Assembly: GCA_010909165.1 (NCBI GenBank)
Contig: MU008168.1
Location: 1,054,001-1,118,000, forward strand
Length of the DNA stretch: 64,000 bases
Origin: Anthoceros angustus
Taxonomy: Eukaryota; Streptophyta; Anthocerotopsida; Anthocerotales; Anthocerotaceae
Direction: 5' to 3'
Part shown: positions 12,968-23,660 of the stretch, in pieces
Layout of the letters: every line of letters starts with the position of its first letter
How positions within the stretch are numbered: position 1 is the first letter of the stretch
Notes under the pieces: model-generated
Told to the model about the DNA's origin: nothing
The model's database searches: none
Seen by the model: the letters and a program-made list of their open reading frames with translations, nothing else
Position numbers and translations under genes: made by a program

Positions 12968-13383
12968 TCTTCGCACAGCTCCAGTGTAATCGCTGGAGCT
13001 ACAGGCGGCGGCTCATCAACAGCAGCTCGAGCGGGCGCTCGCTTGCTTACTGCTGCTGATGAGAGAACACTTCCACGGCAGAGAAGACTAACAACACAGC
13101 TCCCTAAAACCCTAATTTCGCACCCTGCAGCTACACAGAATTCAAAGCAGGCGGGAAACCGGAAGTCCCGGGGATTACCGGTCAGAATTCCTGAATGCCA
13201 GCAGCGTGACAAAGACTCAGGCTACAAACATAATATAATCATAGGTGAGATTGAGAGGAGACTGCTTGCTTGCATTTGCTTCCTTTGCTTGCATTTGGAA
13301 CAAGAATGAAGATTTGTTACATACAAAAGAAGAGCTCGGAGAAGGCGTGGTGAGCTACACATGTGCACTCCGGCCGCTGTAGG
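12968..13383. other. NUP58 upstream region and nad7 3' flank
   Basis: About 400 bp between the NUP58 start codon and the nad7 stop codon, both genes being on the minus strand. It must contain the NUP58 promoter and 5' UTR. An open frame continues upstream of the NUP58 ATG but has no domain and lacks a good start. Confidence 0.4.
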
Positions 13384-14763
13384 CTATCTATCAACCTCGC
13401 CGAAGACAATGTCCTGAGTCCCGATGATGGTAACCACATCCGCCAGCATGTGATTCTTGGCCATGAAATCCAGACCCTGCAGATGCCCGAAGCCAGGGGC
13501 ACGGATCTTACATCTGTAGGGACGATTGGAGCCGTCGCTGACGAGGAAGACGCCAAACTCGCCCTTAGGAGCCTCGACGGCGGTGTAGGTGGATCCCGGA
13601 GGAACAGTGAAACCCTCGGTATAGAGCTTGAAGTGGTGGATCAACGACTCCATGGACTGCTTCATCTGGGATCTGGAAGGAGGCACCAGCTTGCGGTCAT
13701 CCGCCTTGATCATGTCCCCGGACGGCATCTGGTTGAGGCACTGGATGATGATCCTCAGGCTCTGCCGCATCTCCTCCACGCGGCAGCAGTAGCGGTCGTA
13801 GCAGTCCCCAGACGTCCCTACGGGAATGTCGAAATCCAAGCGGTCATACACATCATACGGCGAGGCCCTGCGCAGGTCCCAGCGCACTCCAGATCCCCGC
13901 AACATGACGCCGGAGAAACCCCAGTCCATGGCGTCCTTGGCCGACACAACCCCAATGTCCACCAGCCGCTGCTTCCAGATACGGTTGTTGGTGAGCAGCT
14001 CCTCAATCTCGTCGATCCTGGACGCGAACTGTTGCGCGAAGAGGAAGATGTCCTCGCTCAGGCCGAGAGGCAAGTCCTGCGCGACCCCGCCGGGGCGGAT
14101 GTAGGCGGCGTGCATCCGCGCCCCGGACACCCGCTCGTAGAACTCCATCAGCTTCTCCCGCTCCTCGAAACCCCAGAGGAAGGGCGTGAGCGCTCCTACG
14201 TCCATGGCATGCGTGGTTACGGCCATCAGGTGGTTCAGCAGGCGCGTGATCTCGGAAAATAGCACCCGGATGTACTGCGCCCGCAGCGGGACCTCCACGT
14301 TCACCAGCTTCTCCACGGCCAGGGAGTATGCGTGCTCCTGACACATCATGGAGACGTAGTCCAGGCGGTCGAAGTAGGGCAGCGCCTGGAGATAGGTCTT
14401 GTACTCGATCAGCTTCTCCGTGCCTCTGTGGAGGAGGCCGATGTGCGGCTCCGCCCGCTCCACCACCTCGCCGTTCATCTCCAGCACCAGCCGCAGCACG
14501 CCGTGAGCAGCCGGGTGCTGCGGCCCGAAATTGAGCGTGAAGTTCTTGATCTGCTTCTTCTTCTTGCTTGCGGGCTCCATGGCGGTGGTGGCCGAGGTGG
14601 AAGCCCATGCTGCTGCTCCTGCTCTGCCTCCTGCTAGATCATTTCCCGCTCCAGCTCCAGCTCCAGCTCCGGCGGCAGCAGCCAGGGCGCCATCCCGCAG
14701 CGCGGCTGACAGTGCGGCAAGGCCGCCTCGGAGAACGCCCTTGCCTGCCTTCACCAATGCCAT
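13384..14763 (-). CDS. NAD7: Nuclear-encoded NADH dehydrogenase subunit 7 (complex I 49-kDa subunit)
   Basis: Core subunit of mitochondrial complex I that helps form the ubiquinone-binding site. In most plants it is encoded in the mitochondrion, so a G+C-rich nuclear copy with a targeting extension is a transferred gene. The mature part matches NAD7 end to end, from [20 protein letters not shown] to [14 protein letters not shown]. The quinone-site histidine (HPAAHG) and tyrosine (RLDYVSMM) are kept, and no intron interrupts it. I chose the ATG at 14763: it begins [20 protein letters not shown], an arginine-containing amphipathic stretch typical of a mitochondrial presequence, followed by an alanine/glycine-rich linker. 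The frame stays open upstream to an ATG at 14919, giving 511 residues. The lack of introns suggests transfer through an RNA or edited cDNA intermediate. Confidence 0.95.
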   Translation of the reverse strand: MALVKAGKGVLRGGLAALSAALRDGALAAAAGAGAGAGAGNDLAGGRAGAAAWASTSATTAMEPASKKKKQIKNFTLNFGPQHPAAHGVLRLVLEMNGEVVERAEPHIGLLHRGTEKLIEYKTYLQALPYFDRLDYVSMMCQEHAYSLAVEKLVNVEVPLRAQYIRVLFSEITRLLNHLMAVTTHAMDVGALTPFLWGFEEREKLMEFYERVSGARMHAAYIRPGGVAQDLPLGLSEDIFLFAQQFASRIDEIEELLTNNRIWKQRLVDIGVVSAKDAMDWGFSGVMLRGSGVRWDLRRASPYDVYDRLDFDIPVGTSGDCYDRYCCRVEEMRQSLRIIIQCLNQMPSGDMIKADDRKLVPPSRSQMKQSMESLIHHFKLYTEGFTVPPGSTYTAVEAPKGEFGVFLVSDGSNRPYRCKIRAPGFGHLQGLDFMAKNHMLADVVTIIGTQDIVFGEVDR

Positions 14764-15060
14764 CGTCGACTTCCCCTTAGCTCCTCCAGCTAGAACCTCC
14801 TTCTTCTTGCTGCCACCGGTGAAGGAGGCACTTTTTAGGGTCACCCGGAACACAACATTCCGCTTCTCAGAATTTGCATCCGGCACCGGCAGCGCTTTCG
14901 CAACGAGCGGGACAACCAACTGGCCCGTAACTTTTCTTCACGTGGATTTTCCCAAGCTCAATTCCGTATGGATATTAACTCAGATTTTAATTTACCGCGC
15001 GGACGTAGCATCTTCAATTTTATTTAAGTCCACTAAGGAGGATATTCGTCATGGGACTTA

Positions 15061-15270
15061 GTACTTAACAACTTGTACCATGGTATGCCTAAGCTACTTG
15101 CATGAAGGGCATCCATTCCCGTACTTAACAACTTGTAACATGGTATGCCTAAGCTACTTGCACCAAGGGCATCCATTCCCTTTAGGCACCCCATCTAAGT
15201 ACCAATCCAAGTACAGGATGCTTAATATCTTATAAATGTGTGTCCATTTGGCCTAAGCCATTTGGACACA
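15061..15270. repeat. Dispersed repeat: 60-bp tandem pair plus palindrome
   Basis: A 60-bp unit starting GTACTTAACAACTTGTA is present twice, at 15061-15120 and 15121-15180, with few differences. It is followed by the reverse complement of the 4.8-kb minisatellite word (GGCACCCCATCTAAGTACC) and the palindrome at 15239-15270. The reverse complement of the 60-bp unit recurs at about 56143-56200 in the epsilon-tubulin gene. Confidence 0.75.
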
Positions 15271-15790
15271 TATTAACTCAAGAGCAACGTATTATCCTTG
15301 TTTTTCTCACGATAATGAGAAATTTTATGAACGATACTACTGAACCATTTCACCTAAGGACTACTGAACTTCAAAAATGGAGAGACTTTATGTAGAAAGA
15401 AAAGAGATCATCTACAACCGAAAAACAAGGGGTCAACCCGACAAAGGACACTAGGCCAAGGGGGACTAACTCCGTGATCGCTTTTCTCAAAACTACATAT
15501 TGAACTTTCCCCTACACGATGTGGATTGATCACTCACACGCTTCATAGGGTATGATTATGCTAACGCATATTAAGAACGAGGTAGAACTCTCCTTAAACT
15601 TAAAGCATTAGTTCTCACATCACCTTCCCTTAGGTCAGCCATTGGATATTGTTCGACAAATCGCGTTTCTTTTTTTACTTTTAAATTTGAAACACCAAAT
15701 CAGGAGAAAACAATTCGTATCAATTTGTCTTTAGGCTTCTCGAATCCTGTATCAATTTGTTTTTAGGCTTGTCTGATCCTGTGGTGCCGG
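15271..15790. other. A+T-rich spacer
   Basis: Nothing recognisable on either strand apart from a short local repeat (GTATCAATTTGT...TTTAGGCTT) at about 15718-15770. Confidence 0.4.
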
Positions 15791-15794
15791 CAAG

Positions 15795-17065
15795 GGACAC
15801 TGCTATTCCTCGAGTCTCTGTTTTACACTGTGCTAAAACGCTGTGCTCCTATCCTATAGAGGACTTGTGGGGAAACGATTTCTCAGTTCTCGTCTGTTTT
15901 ACGCAGTGCTAAAACTCTGTAGGATCTCGTTTTGGGGCAACGAGTTCATGACCTCATTGCTGGCAGACTCGGGTACGATGGCATGTGTCCAGGAGGGCAT
16001 GGATGTGTTCACCAGGTCGGGCAAACCAAATGACCGCGCGAGATCGACTGCTGTCCATAGGTCGGCCTGCTGACAGCCGTCGGCAAATGCCGCACGCTGA
16101 GGAAGATTCAGCGTGGGGCATTTACCGATGGCAGCCAGCAGGCGCCCCTGCCTCTGTTTGCTTTCTGAAGATGGCAACCCGGCTGAACATAACCACTGGA
16201 AGGCAGCCAGCGCGACCACCTTTCTTCATCCCACCTATCCGCCAGCCTTGTTGCCGCTGGTCACTCTGAAACCCTAAGGCTCCTTCAGGCTTCATCTATT
16301 CACTGCATCAACGTTGGCTCCTTCAGGCTTCAGCTATTCACTGCATCAACGTTGATCAGTTCATCACTACGTGTCGCCGCTTCTGAACTCAGGTATGCTG
16401 CTCTGGTTGCTTCAACAGCTGACTGTAAGCCTCCGATCAGACTTGGTGTGAGGACTTCCAGAATTTTCACCTTTTGGTACTGTGGCCGGCAGGACCTCCA
16501 GAATTGTGACCAACCAGCGGGTAGTCGGGTGCAGAGGATGAGGAATCGATAAGTAAGGATCTGCAAGTTTGCCCTAACTTGGTATTCGGCATCCCTTTTG
16601 TTGTCAGATCGAGGTGAATGAGCCCCGGATGCCCAGCTCAGGTGTTGGATCCATTTACCTACACGCTTCACTTGTTGTCAGAAACCCCAGCGGTTCACAG
16701 TGCCTGATCAAGCTCATCCTTGCTTCAGTTTCGGTTCTACACTTGCTTCCCTGGGGTGAGCCCTCTGCTCCCTATGAGCTACCGCCTCTTTTCGATTCGA
16801 GGAGCCGCACTTGGTGAGGAAGCTAGTGTTGGGGTTGAGGCGCTGGATGCCTTCGTATGTTCCAATATAATGTTAAATGTCTTTCAGATCACCATCAAAA
16901 AGCCATCCGAGGTGCATGTTCTTCCAGGAGGCCTGCGTCAGCAGGGAACTGCTTTGCAGCAACTACAGTGGTTTTCGTGTGCAGCAGATCTTTGGCGTTA
17001 TCACGTCATCCGCATGTATGCCGCTCTGCCCTTGGGAGGTTGGAGGATGCATTGCATGAGTTAAA
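15795..17065 (+). pseudogene. PPR gene remnants (same family as 36.3 kb and 58.7 kb copies)
   Basis: Two short stretches match the N-terminal repeats of the PPR genes at 36.3 and 58.7 kb. The first, at about 15800-16020, carries the DNA equivalent of SLFYTVLKLC...RRVHDL and a DVFTR.GKPN-like end, and its first part appears twice. The second, at about 16980-17062, reads in pieces as RMYAALGRLEDALHEL. Stops and frame changes separate them and the middle is unrecognisable, so this is a decayed copy. The pieces are too short to say which editing factor it derived from. Confidence 0.6.
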
Positions 17066-17069
17066 TGGA

Positions 17070-17961
17070 GGGATTGCTCCCCTATTTCAGGATGCGACAG
17101 TCATCCACTGAATTGCTAGATAACCGATGATTCGCTAAACAAGAATGTCTAGGCACATGTGGGGAGAAGGGGACTCACTGCACTATTACCATGGTTGCAG
17201 GTAAGCCTTGAAGGTCTCACAGTTTCCAACACATACTGGATATCCTGCAACGTGGTCATCAGCCCAGAAGTGTGTACCCAAGTCTGGCAGTTAGTCTTAC
17301 CCCAAGTCTGGCTGTTATAGTCATACAACAAACAGGTTCGCTTGATGGGGCCACAGAAAGCTCAAGACTCAAGGATTATTAGCCAGGCTGGAGGGAATGC
17401 TCCAACATTCTTAATCTTCCACAAGACTTCCTCACAACAGCAATGGAAGTCCTCACACAGCAGGTGGTTGATACACAACACACACCAGTACAGAATCACG
17501 AGAGACCAAGGACCACCATACCCAGATACGTGCATTAACTTTGCCTCTATGATTGCAGAAGGCTCCCTTCTTGGAGCTCTGCTCTTCCCAAAATCGTCCC
17601 CCTTCATCAAAGTGGCGGCTATTGGCATTTTAGCTGCCCCGGAAATATTCTGCTCAAGCGGTCAGCTTTGTTGGCCAAACTCCCCACCTTCCCACATCAG
17701 CATTCCTGGCCAAACGCTCCCTTTTCTGTCAGGACGTACATGGCAGCTCGTTGGGGGACGATCGATGAAGGAGCCAACAACGCGCAAGCGTGCTCCTGCA
17801 AGCAACTGGCCAGTGTGTGGCTCTCCGTGCCTGACATAAAAACGGAGCACAGGCCGCCCCGGGCCGTCCCTTTCTCTCATTCTCCTCTTCGAAGCTTGGA
17901 GGAGAAACTGGAGCCTGCTTAGGAGAGGTGTACAGTGTCTGGACAGCTTGGAGTGGGAAAG
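17070..17961. other. Upstream region of the Roco gene
   Basis: No gene recognised. Open frames on both strands (for example minus 17628-17362) have no known domain. The proximal part should contain the Roco promoter and 5' UTR; no clear TATA box was seen. Confidence 0.35.
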
Positions 17962-20900
17962 ATGGAGCCCGACGAGTTTCACGTGGCCCCCGCACAACAA
18001 TGGGTCGCAGGAGAAAAGTTTTCCGCGTTCCTGGAGGGACTGAAGCAACGGCTGCTGTCCCTGTCTCCTCTTCGTCCTGAAACAGTACGAAAGGCGTCTC
18101 ATTTTGCCAGTCTCGGGGAACGCTTGTCGCACGGCCAGGCGCTGGCGATGGAGAAGGATTTTGAGAGCCGCCCTAATCCAGAAGCTCGGGTGGGAAGGCC
18201 GGTCTCGGAGTCAATCCGGAAGGTGGTTGTTGATATGATCGATCATCTGGAAGCAGTCTCCATGGAGGATGTGCGAGGAGTTGCTCGGCGCCTTGATCAT
18301 AACTTCATGGGATGGCCAGCGGAATTGGCCGAATGGGTTAATAAGATGGATTACTGGACGTGCTTTGTGCTGTCGGTGATTGGGCGTGGCGAGCGCTCGA
18401 ATCTGAAGGAACTGTCTCTCGGAGCGTTGCGCGATGACGAGTGGCTTGCTCTTTCTGTCAATTTGAGCTCCAACTCCAAGGTGCAGATTCTCAGCTTGGA
18501 TCCGGTGGATGACATCTTCCTGCCAGAGGTTCTTGGCGAAGCCGTGAGACTGAACTGCTCTCTCAAGTCTCTTTACCTCCATCCGTACGGCTTCGCGTCG
18601 ATCAGGCCATACCTGGCGACCCTCACACCGGGATTGGATGGGGCCGATTCCACCAGCAACATCACGATCGAGAGTCTGGGATTGAATTTCCGAATTTCCA
18701 GGGGATTCCAGGATCCGGGATGTGAGTGTGGTTTTAGCTGCCATGATCTCCAGGAACATGACTTTGACTAGTCTGACTCTTATTGGGACATGTTTCAACG
18801 TAACGGATTGGTTGGAGAAGTTGATCCCTGCGCTGAAGGAAAATGCTAACCTCAAGGTGTTGAATCTGAAGGGTAGCGTGTTTGCTGTACGAAGGGAGTC
18901 GGAGGTTGAGTTGATTGAAATTGAAGCTTTGAACGAAGGTTTCAGAGATCTGTTGCAGTCGCGCAATGGTGGTCTGGAAGATATCAACTTTCAGGACACA
19001 GTCCTGGACCTGTATGCAGGACAGTTCAAGGAGATTTTGAGGATGAAATGGGCATACCGCGGCAAGTTCCAGGAGCAGGCTAGGGTTTCACTCACCTGTG
19101 GCCGAATTGTGCTCTGTGGCTACGAGCATGCCGGTTTGCACCTCCGTCCCAACTTGAAAGTCAGTTGCCATTGCCAAAGGTGCTTGGACATTTTTGAAGG
19201 AATTCATGTGAGATTTTGTTGTTGTACATAACAGGAAAAACCACGCTCTGTGAGACTATGGTACGAAGCAGGTATGGCAGTCACGATTCTTGTTTCCAGC
19301 CTTGGAAAGTGGTGTGGAAAATGGTGTGGAAAAAGATCATGATCAGATGTCCTGGGCTTCGAAGATTGTTGTTCGGGAGTCGAGCTGCCGAAGAATTGAC
19401 ACATCGAACTCGAGGAGTCGACATTGTAGTGCTCCGTGAAAGACCTCGAAGGACTTCGTTATGGGACTTCGCTGGGCAGACCGAGTACTACGCCCTACAC
19501 GATTATGTCTTCCCTGATGTTAAGAACTCTTGCTTTTTGTATGTGTGCAGTGCCATACTGCCTCCAGGTGACGCCCGTGTGACACCGTCAAGGAAATTTA
19601 TGGTCAAGGGTGAACAAGAAATGAAAGCAGAACTTGTGTACTGGATGCGTTTTATAGCATCCAATTCCAAACCTGTCAGTGATCCAAGTCGACTCCCAAG
19701 AGTGATATTCGTTCTCACCAACAGGGATAGATTGGACGAGGTGCAGTTGGCAATAACAACCATGTGGGCTAAGAAAGTGATAACAGAATTGGGTGCACAA
19801 TTCACTGGTAGAATAAGATTGGAACAGATACTCGAAGTTGTAGATGCACATTCACCCAAGGATGTGAAACCGGTACTGGCAAGAGTTGAAAAGAGTCTGA
19901 AGGAATTATTGGATCTCACCACAGAGTATGCGGTATGTGAACACGTGCGTAACGAGCTGCAAGAATGGTGTGCTAAGAATCCTAATCAACCCATTATAAA
20001 TATGAAGATTTTTGAACAGGAGATTTGTATTAAAGTGAGGGGAAGAGCCTGGGACGAGGCCGTAAAGGCCTTGGCTGAAATTGCCCATCGCGAGACAGTC
20101 CTTACCTACTTGAGCGAAACAGGAGATGTCATGTTTTCTCCTTATCTTGGTTTCATCGTGGTGAATCCTCGATGGTTTGGACTCGGTGTATTGGGATCGT
20201 TGATAGATGCTTTTGATTATCGAGATAAAGAAAACAAATCAACAGCAGAATGGGCAAGGTCTCTTACTTGTTTGCATACTATCAAGACATATGGAGGATT
20301 GGTCCATGACAAAGGCTTTGTCACAAGGGAACATATTGAAAAGTTTTTGAACACGTCATTGCAGATTGTGCATCTTACACAGGGCATATGTGCAGAGGAT
20401 TTGATAAAGCTAATGATCCATTTGGAATTGTGTTTTGAAGAGGAACCAGGAAAACCCGAGTCTCGCATTTTTATTCCTAGTGTGTTTGATGACAAAGACT
20501 TAACTGATGCCAAGGGCAGACGACAGCTGCGCTGGAAACTACACCCTCCGTCAGATGCAGATGTAATCCACTTTGGTCGGCGTTTAGAATGTATGAATAC
20601 ATCTCTCACCTTTCTCACGCCCGGATTCTTCCATAGGGCGCAGGTAAACCTTCTACCCTGTCAACATGAGATTAGCTCGATCTGTTACAGCATATCTGGC
20701 AGACAAAGATGTCTTGTCAAGCAATCAAGTCGACAAGAAGAGGCTTTCTTGCCTCTGGAGACGAAGCTTCTTATGTGGAGGTGAGTAGTACAACTGATGC
20801 AAATGTTGTGTTTGGGTCACAGGTGCGTCTGCGGAATTGTGTGCACACAAACTATTGGGATAACGCTTTCCAAGTGGATAAGCATCTGTTGGGCTTTGGA

Positions 20901-21889
20901 GAAAATGGAGTGGAAGTGCTGGTGGAATATAGTGGCCACATAGGCTACTTCGTGGACATCTTGGTCAAGTCCAGTAAACCATTTGCACAAGCACTGGAGT
21001 TTGTGCAGGACCACGTAGTACAGAAGCTTCGTGAGTTTTGTGCTGAGCCACAGGGCTGCCAGGGCGTCTTGTTGGAGGAATATGTGATCAGACCTATATG
21101 TGTGAGGAGGCTTGATGTGTGTGAGGACAGGAGAGACCAAGCTGAGAAAGTTTCAGTCCTCAAAGACAAGTTGGCGGCAGACCCAAGGTACGAGTATTGT
21201 TGGAGGGTGGATGATCAGACAGACTAGGGGATTGACTTACTGGAAGGAGAAGGCTCGTATTGCAAAAAGTACAGGGAGCCAACGCAGGCAGTCCAGACGC
21301 CGGAATTAGTCATGGTGGACGTAGCTACCAATATGCCCCCCGTAACCTTTACTTCGCGGCTGATGGCAATTGGTTCACCTCTATCGTGTCTAAGGGTGAC
21401 TATGGCCCCGTCATGTCCATGAGGCTGTATGCCAAGTGTGACTACGGGCACCATGAGGTGGACAACCAACCTGGGCGGCTTCTGCAGATTAAGGGAAGGG
21501 ACAACATTGAATTAGTCAAGTATGGGGCCAACCTAGTTGGACTGGTAGTACGCGCGGGTGCAGAAAAGTTCCTAGGTGCGGAAGCTGCGAGCAAAGCAGT
21601 GGACCACTTTGTACAGAAACCGTTCAATACTCCTTTGCTGCCTGTTCCTATGGAGACATTATTAAAGGAGTTCGTGAATACAGGCAAACGTGCATCACTT
21701 GGGGATGTTATCCGTGCGCTCCAGGTCTACGTGCAGACGGAAGATTCAAAACGATGGCTTTCAACGTTCTTTGATGTTGACAAAGGTGACAAAAGATTTC
21801 GACACGATTTCAAACTTTGGAAAGCAAGGCGTACTTATCTAAACCAGGTCGTTTGGGCATGTGATGCATGCTACAACTGTGGAATATGA
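17962..21889 (+). CDS. Roco protein (LRR-Roc-COR, TORNADO1-like), 3' end replaced by retroelement
   Basis: A GTPase of the Roco class, whose plant founder is TORNADO1. Exons: 17962-19133, 19235-20643, 20823-21187 and 21292-21889; all introns are GT-AG and near 100-180 bp. The N-terminal part has leucine-rich repeats (VQILSLDP, SLKSLYLH, MTLTSLTLIG, LKVLNLKG). The Roc domain shows P-loop GYEHAGKTT split by the first intron, TRGVDI (switch I), DFAGQTEY (G3) and TNRD (G4). The COR domain follows (VVNPRWFGLGVLGSLIDAF). Two oddities: LRR reading changes frame between about 18585 and 18722 (no sensible intron repairs it), and the final codons CGI plus stop come from the LTR that begins at 21878. 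Without the insert the frame would run nine residues into DNA now at 32058-32084. It is either a damaged gene or one with an assembly indel. Confidence 0.85.
18585..18722 (+). other. Apparent frameshift in Roco LRR region
   Basis: LRR-like sequence continues on both sides in two different frames. Upstream it reads ITIESLGLNFRIS; downstream it reads RIRDVSVVLAAMISRNMTLT. No GT-AG intron of usual size joins them without deleting LRR sequence. One alternative, an intron 18585-18753, keeps phase but removes a repeat. Confidence 0.6.
21873..21877 (+). repeat. Target site duplication, left (ACAAC)
   Basis: ACAAC directly precedes the 5' LTR start TGTGGAATATG. The same five bases follow the 3' LTR end at 32053-32057. 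A 5-bp duplication is normal for LTR retrotransposon integration. Confidence 0.85.
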
Positions 21890-23099
21890 AAGTTTGGGCA
21901 CTCCTACTTTTTGGATCAAAAAGGATCAAACTAGAGCAAAACTAGAGCAGAGCTGAAGCGAACGGGAGAGAATTGAAGTGAAGTGGAAGAGAATTGTCAG
22001 AAGATCTTGAGGCAATTTGTTGGAGAATGAGGAGTAGAGGGTGAAGGCAATTAAGCCAAGGAAGTAGCTTGAGGTTGCTGCACAAGCAGCTGTTGATAGG
22101 CTTGCAGAGGCAAAGGCCTGATTATTGGGGACCACCACCAAGTTTGAGGGGAAGGCAAAGTAATTTGCCACATGTGTGGAAGAAGTGAGACATGGGCAGG
22201 TGCTCATATTGCTGAGATTTTGCAGTAAGGAGGACTGCTAGGTAGAGATGTGTGGCAAGGGTTGCTGCAGGAAGATGGGCCAAGTGCCCGTAATGGTGGA
22301 ATTGTGCAGGATCTGCTGCAGGGCTCTAGGTTGGGAGCTCAGCATGCGAGAGAGGAGCAGCAATCGGTGCAAGGATGGGAGCGAGGAGCTCATGTTCAGG
22401 GTGAGCAGCCACAAGGGTTGCAAGAGGAGGCCATGGCGGTGCCGAGGCACATGGAAGTGCTCTCAATGGAGTCACGATGTGAGGATGGCATGATAGGGCC
22501 GTGTGTTGAACTAGGAAAGGCCATGGTAGAGCACTCACGGCAGGCTGAATTTGTAGCTGGGCTGCAAGATGGAGGTGTGGCCAAACCATAGGAAGGCAGT
22601 GTTGCAGGTGGGCTGCAACATGGTGAAGGGATCACAACGGGGTGTGCATCATGACGGCGGAATTTGCAGTGGGGCTGCAAGTCAAAGTGAAGGGAGGCCG
22701 TTGTGGTGGCCGCGAGGAGAAATGGGTAGCAAGGAGGGTTGATACGAGATGTTGTTGAGGTGTGAGGAGTTCATCGGGGAATAAGTCCAGTTTATTCAAG
22801 TTGAGTGTTGTGCACAAGCCAATTGGGTGTGTTGGACAATGGAAGTGTAAGAACTCCAAAGTTAAGCGTCCTAGGGGTGGATCAGTACCGGGATGGGGCA
22901 CCTTTTGTGTGAGGTGTTTCAGCTTATTATATTTGCAGAAGTCACATGAGAGCCCTAGGGGTAGGTGTAGGGTGATAGTTGGTACAAGAATGGAGGGGCT
23001 CCTACATGGACGGAAGCCAGTGCATAGGGTGTCAAAAGCTGGTACGTGGGGGTGGCTACGAATGGAGGGGCTGTACGTGGGGTGGTACAAGAATGGAGG

Positions 23100-23660
23100 G
23101 GCTCCCTACATGGTAGGATGTAGGGTGTAGTGGGTAGGTAGGTAGATAGGTAGGTAGATGGTAGTGGGCGTGGGGCATGGCACTCCCTCGTGGGAGGAGG
23201 TGCACCCTACGAGGGAGGTGCACTCTATGTATGTATGTATTCATGTATATGGGTAGGGTGGTGTGGGGTAGTATAATGGAGGGGCTCCCTACATGGTAGG
23301 GAGGTGTAGGGTGTAGTGTAGGGTAGTAGGATGGTAGTGGGTAGGGCATGGCACTCCGTAGGGAGGAGGTGCACTACGGAGGGAGGTGCACCCTACGGAG
23401 GGAGGTGTGTGCATGTATGTGTATATTCATGTATTCATGTATTCATGTATATGGGTAGGGCAGTGCGTGTCCATAGGCACCGTCCCCACCGATGTAGGGA
23501 ACAAGTAGGGGATAGAGATGCGGTAGGTAGGGTGACTGTGGTGGCCCTACATGGTAGGATGTAGGGTGGTGGACTCACCAGAACTAGGTAGGTAGGTAGA
23601 TGGGTAGGGTGAGTGTCTCCCTGGTAGGGAGAAGTGAGGTCTCTCCCTAGGCGGCGGAGT
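23100..23660 (+). repeat. G-rich GTAGGG/GGTAGGTA low-complexity tract in 5' LTR
   Basis: Runs of GTAGGG, GGTAGGTAGGTAG, GGAGGTGCACCCTACGGAGG and ATTCATGTATTCATGTAT units. Repeated GGG runs at short spacing give quadruplex potential on the plus strand. The matching tract of the 3' LTR lies at about 29390-29880. Confidence 0.7.

Noticed and set aside
23100-23660. Telomere-like DNA or a CRISPR array
   Set aside because: The units are irregular GTAGGG/GGTAGG words, not TTTAGGG, and there are no uniform repeats with unique spacers.
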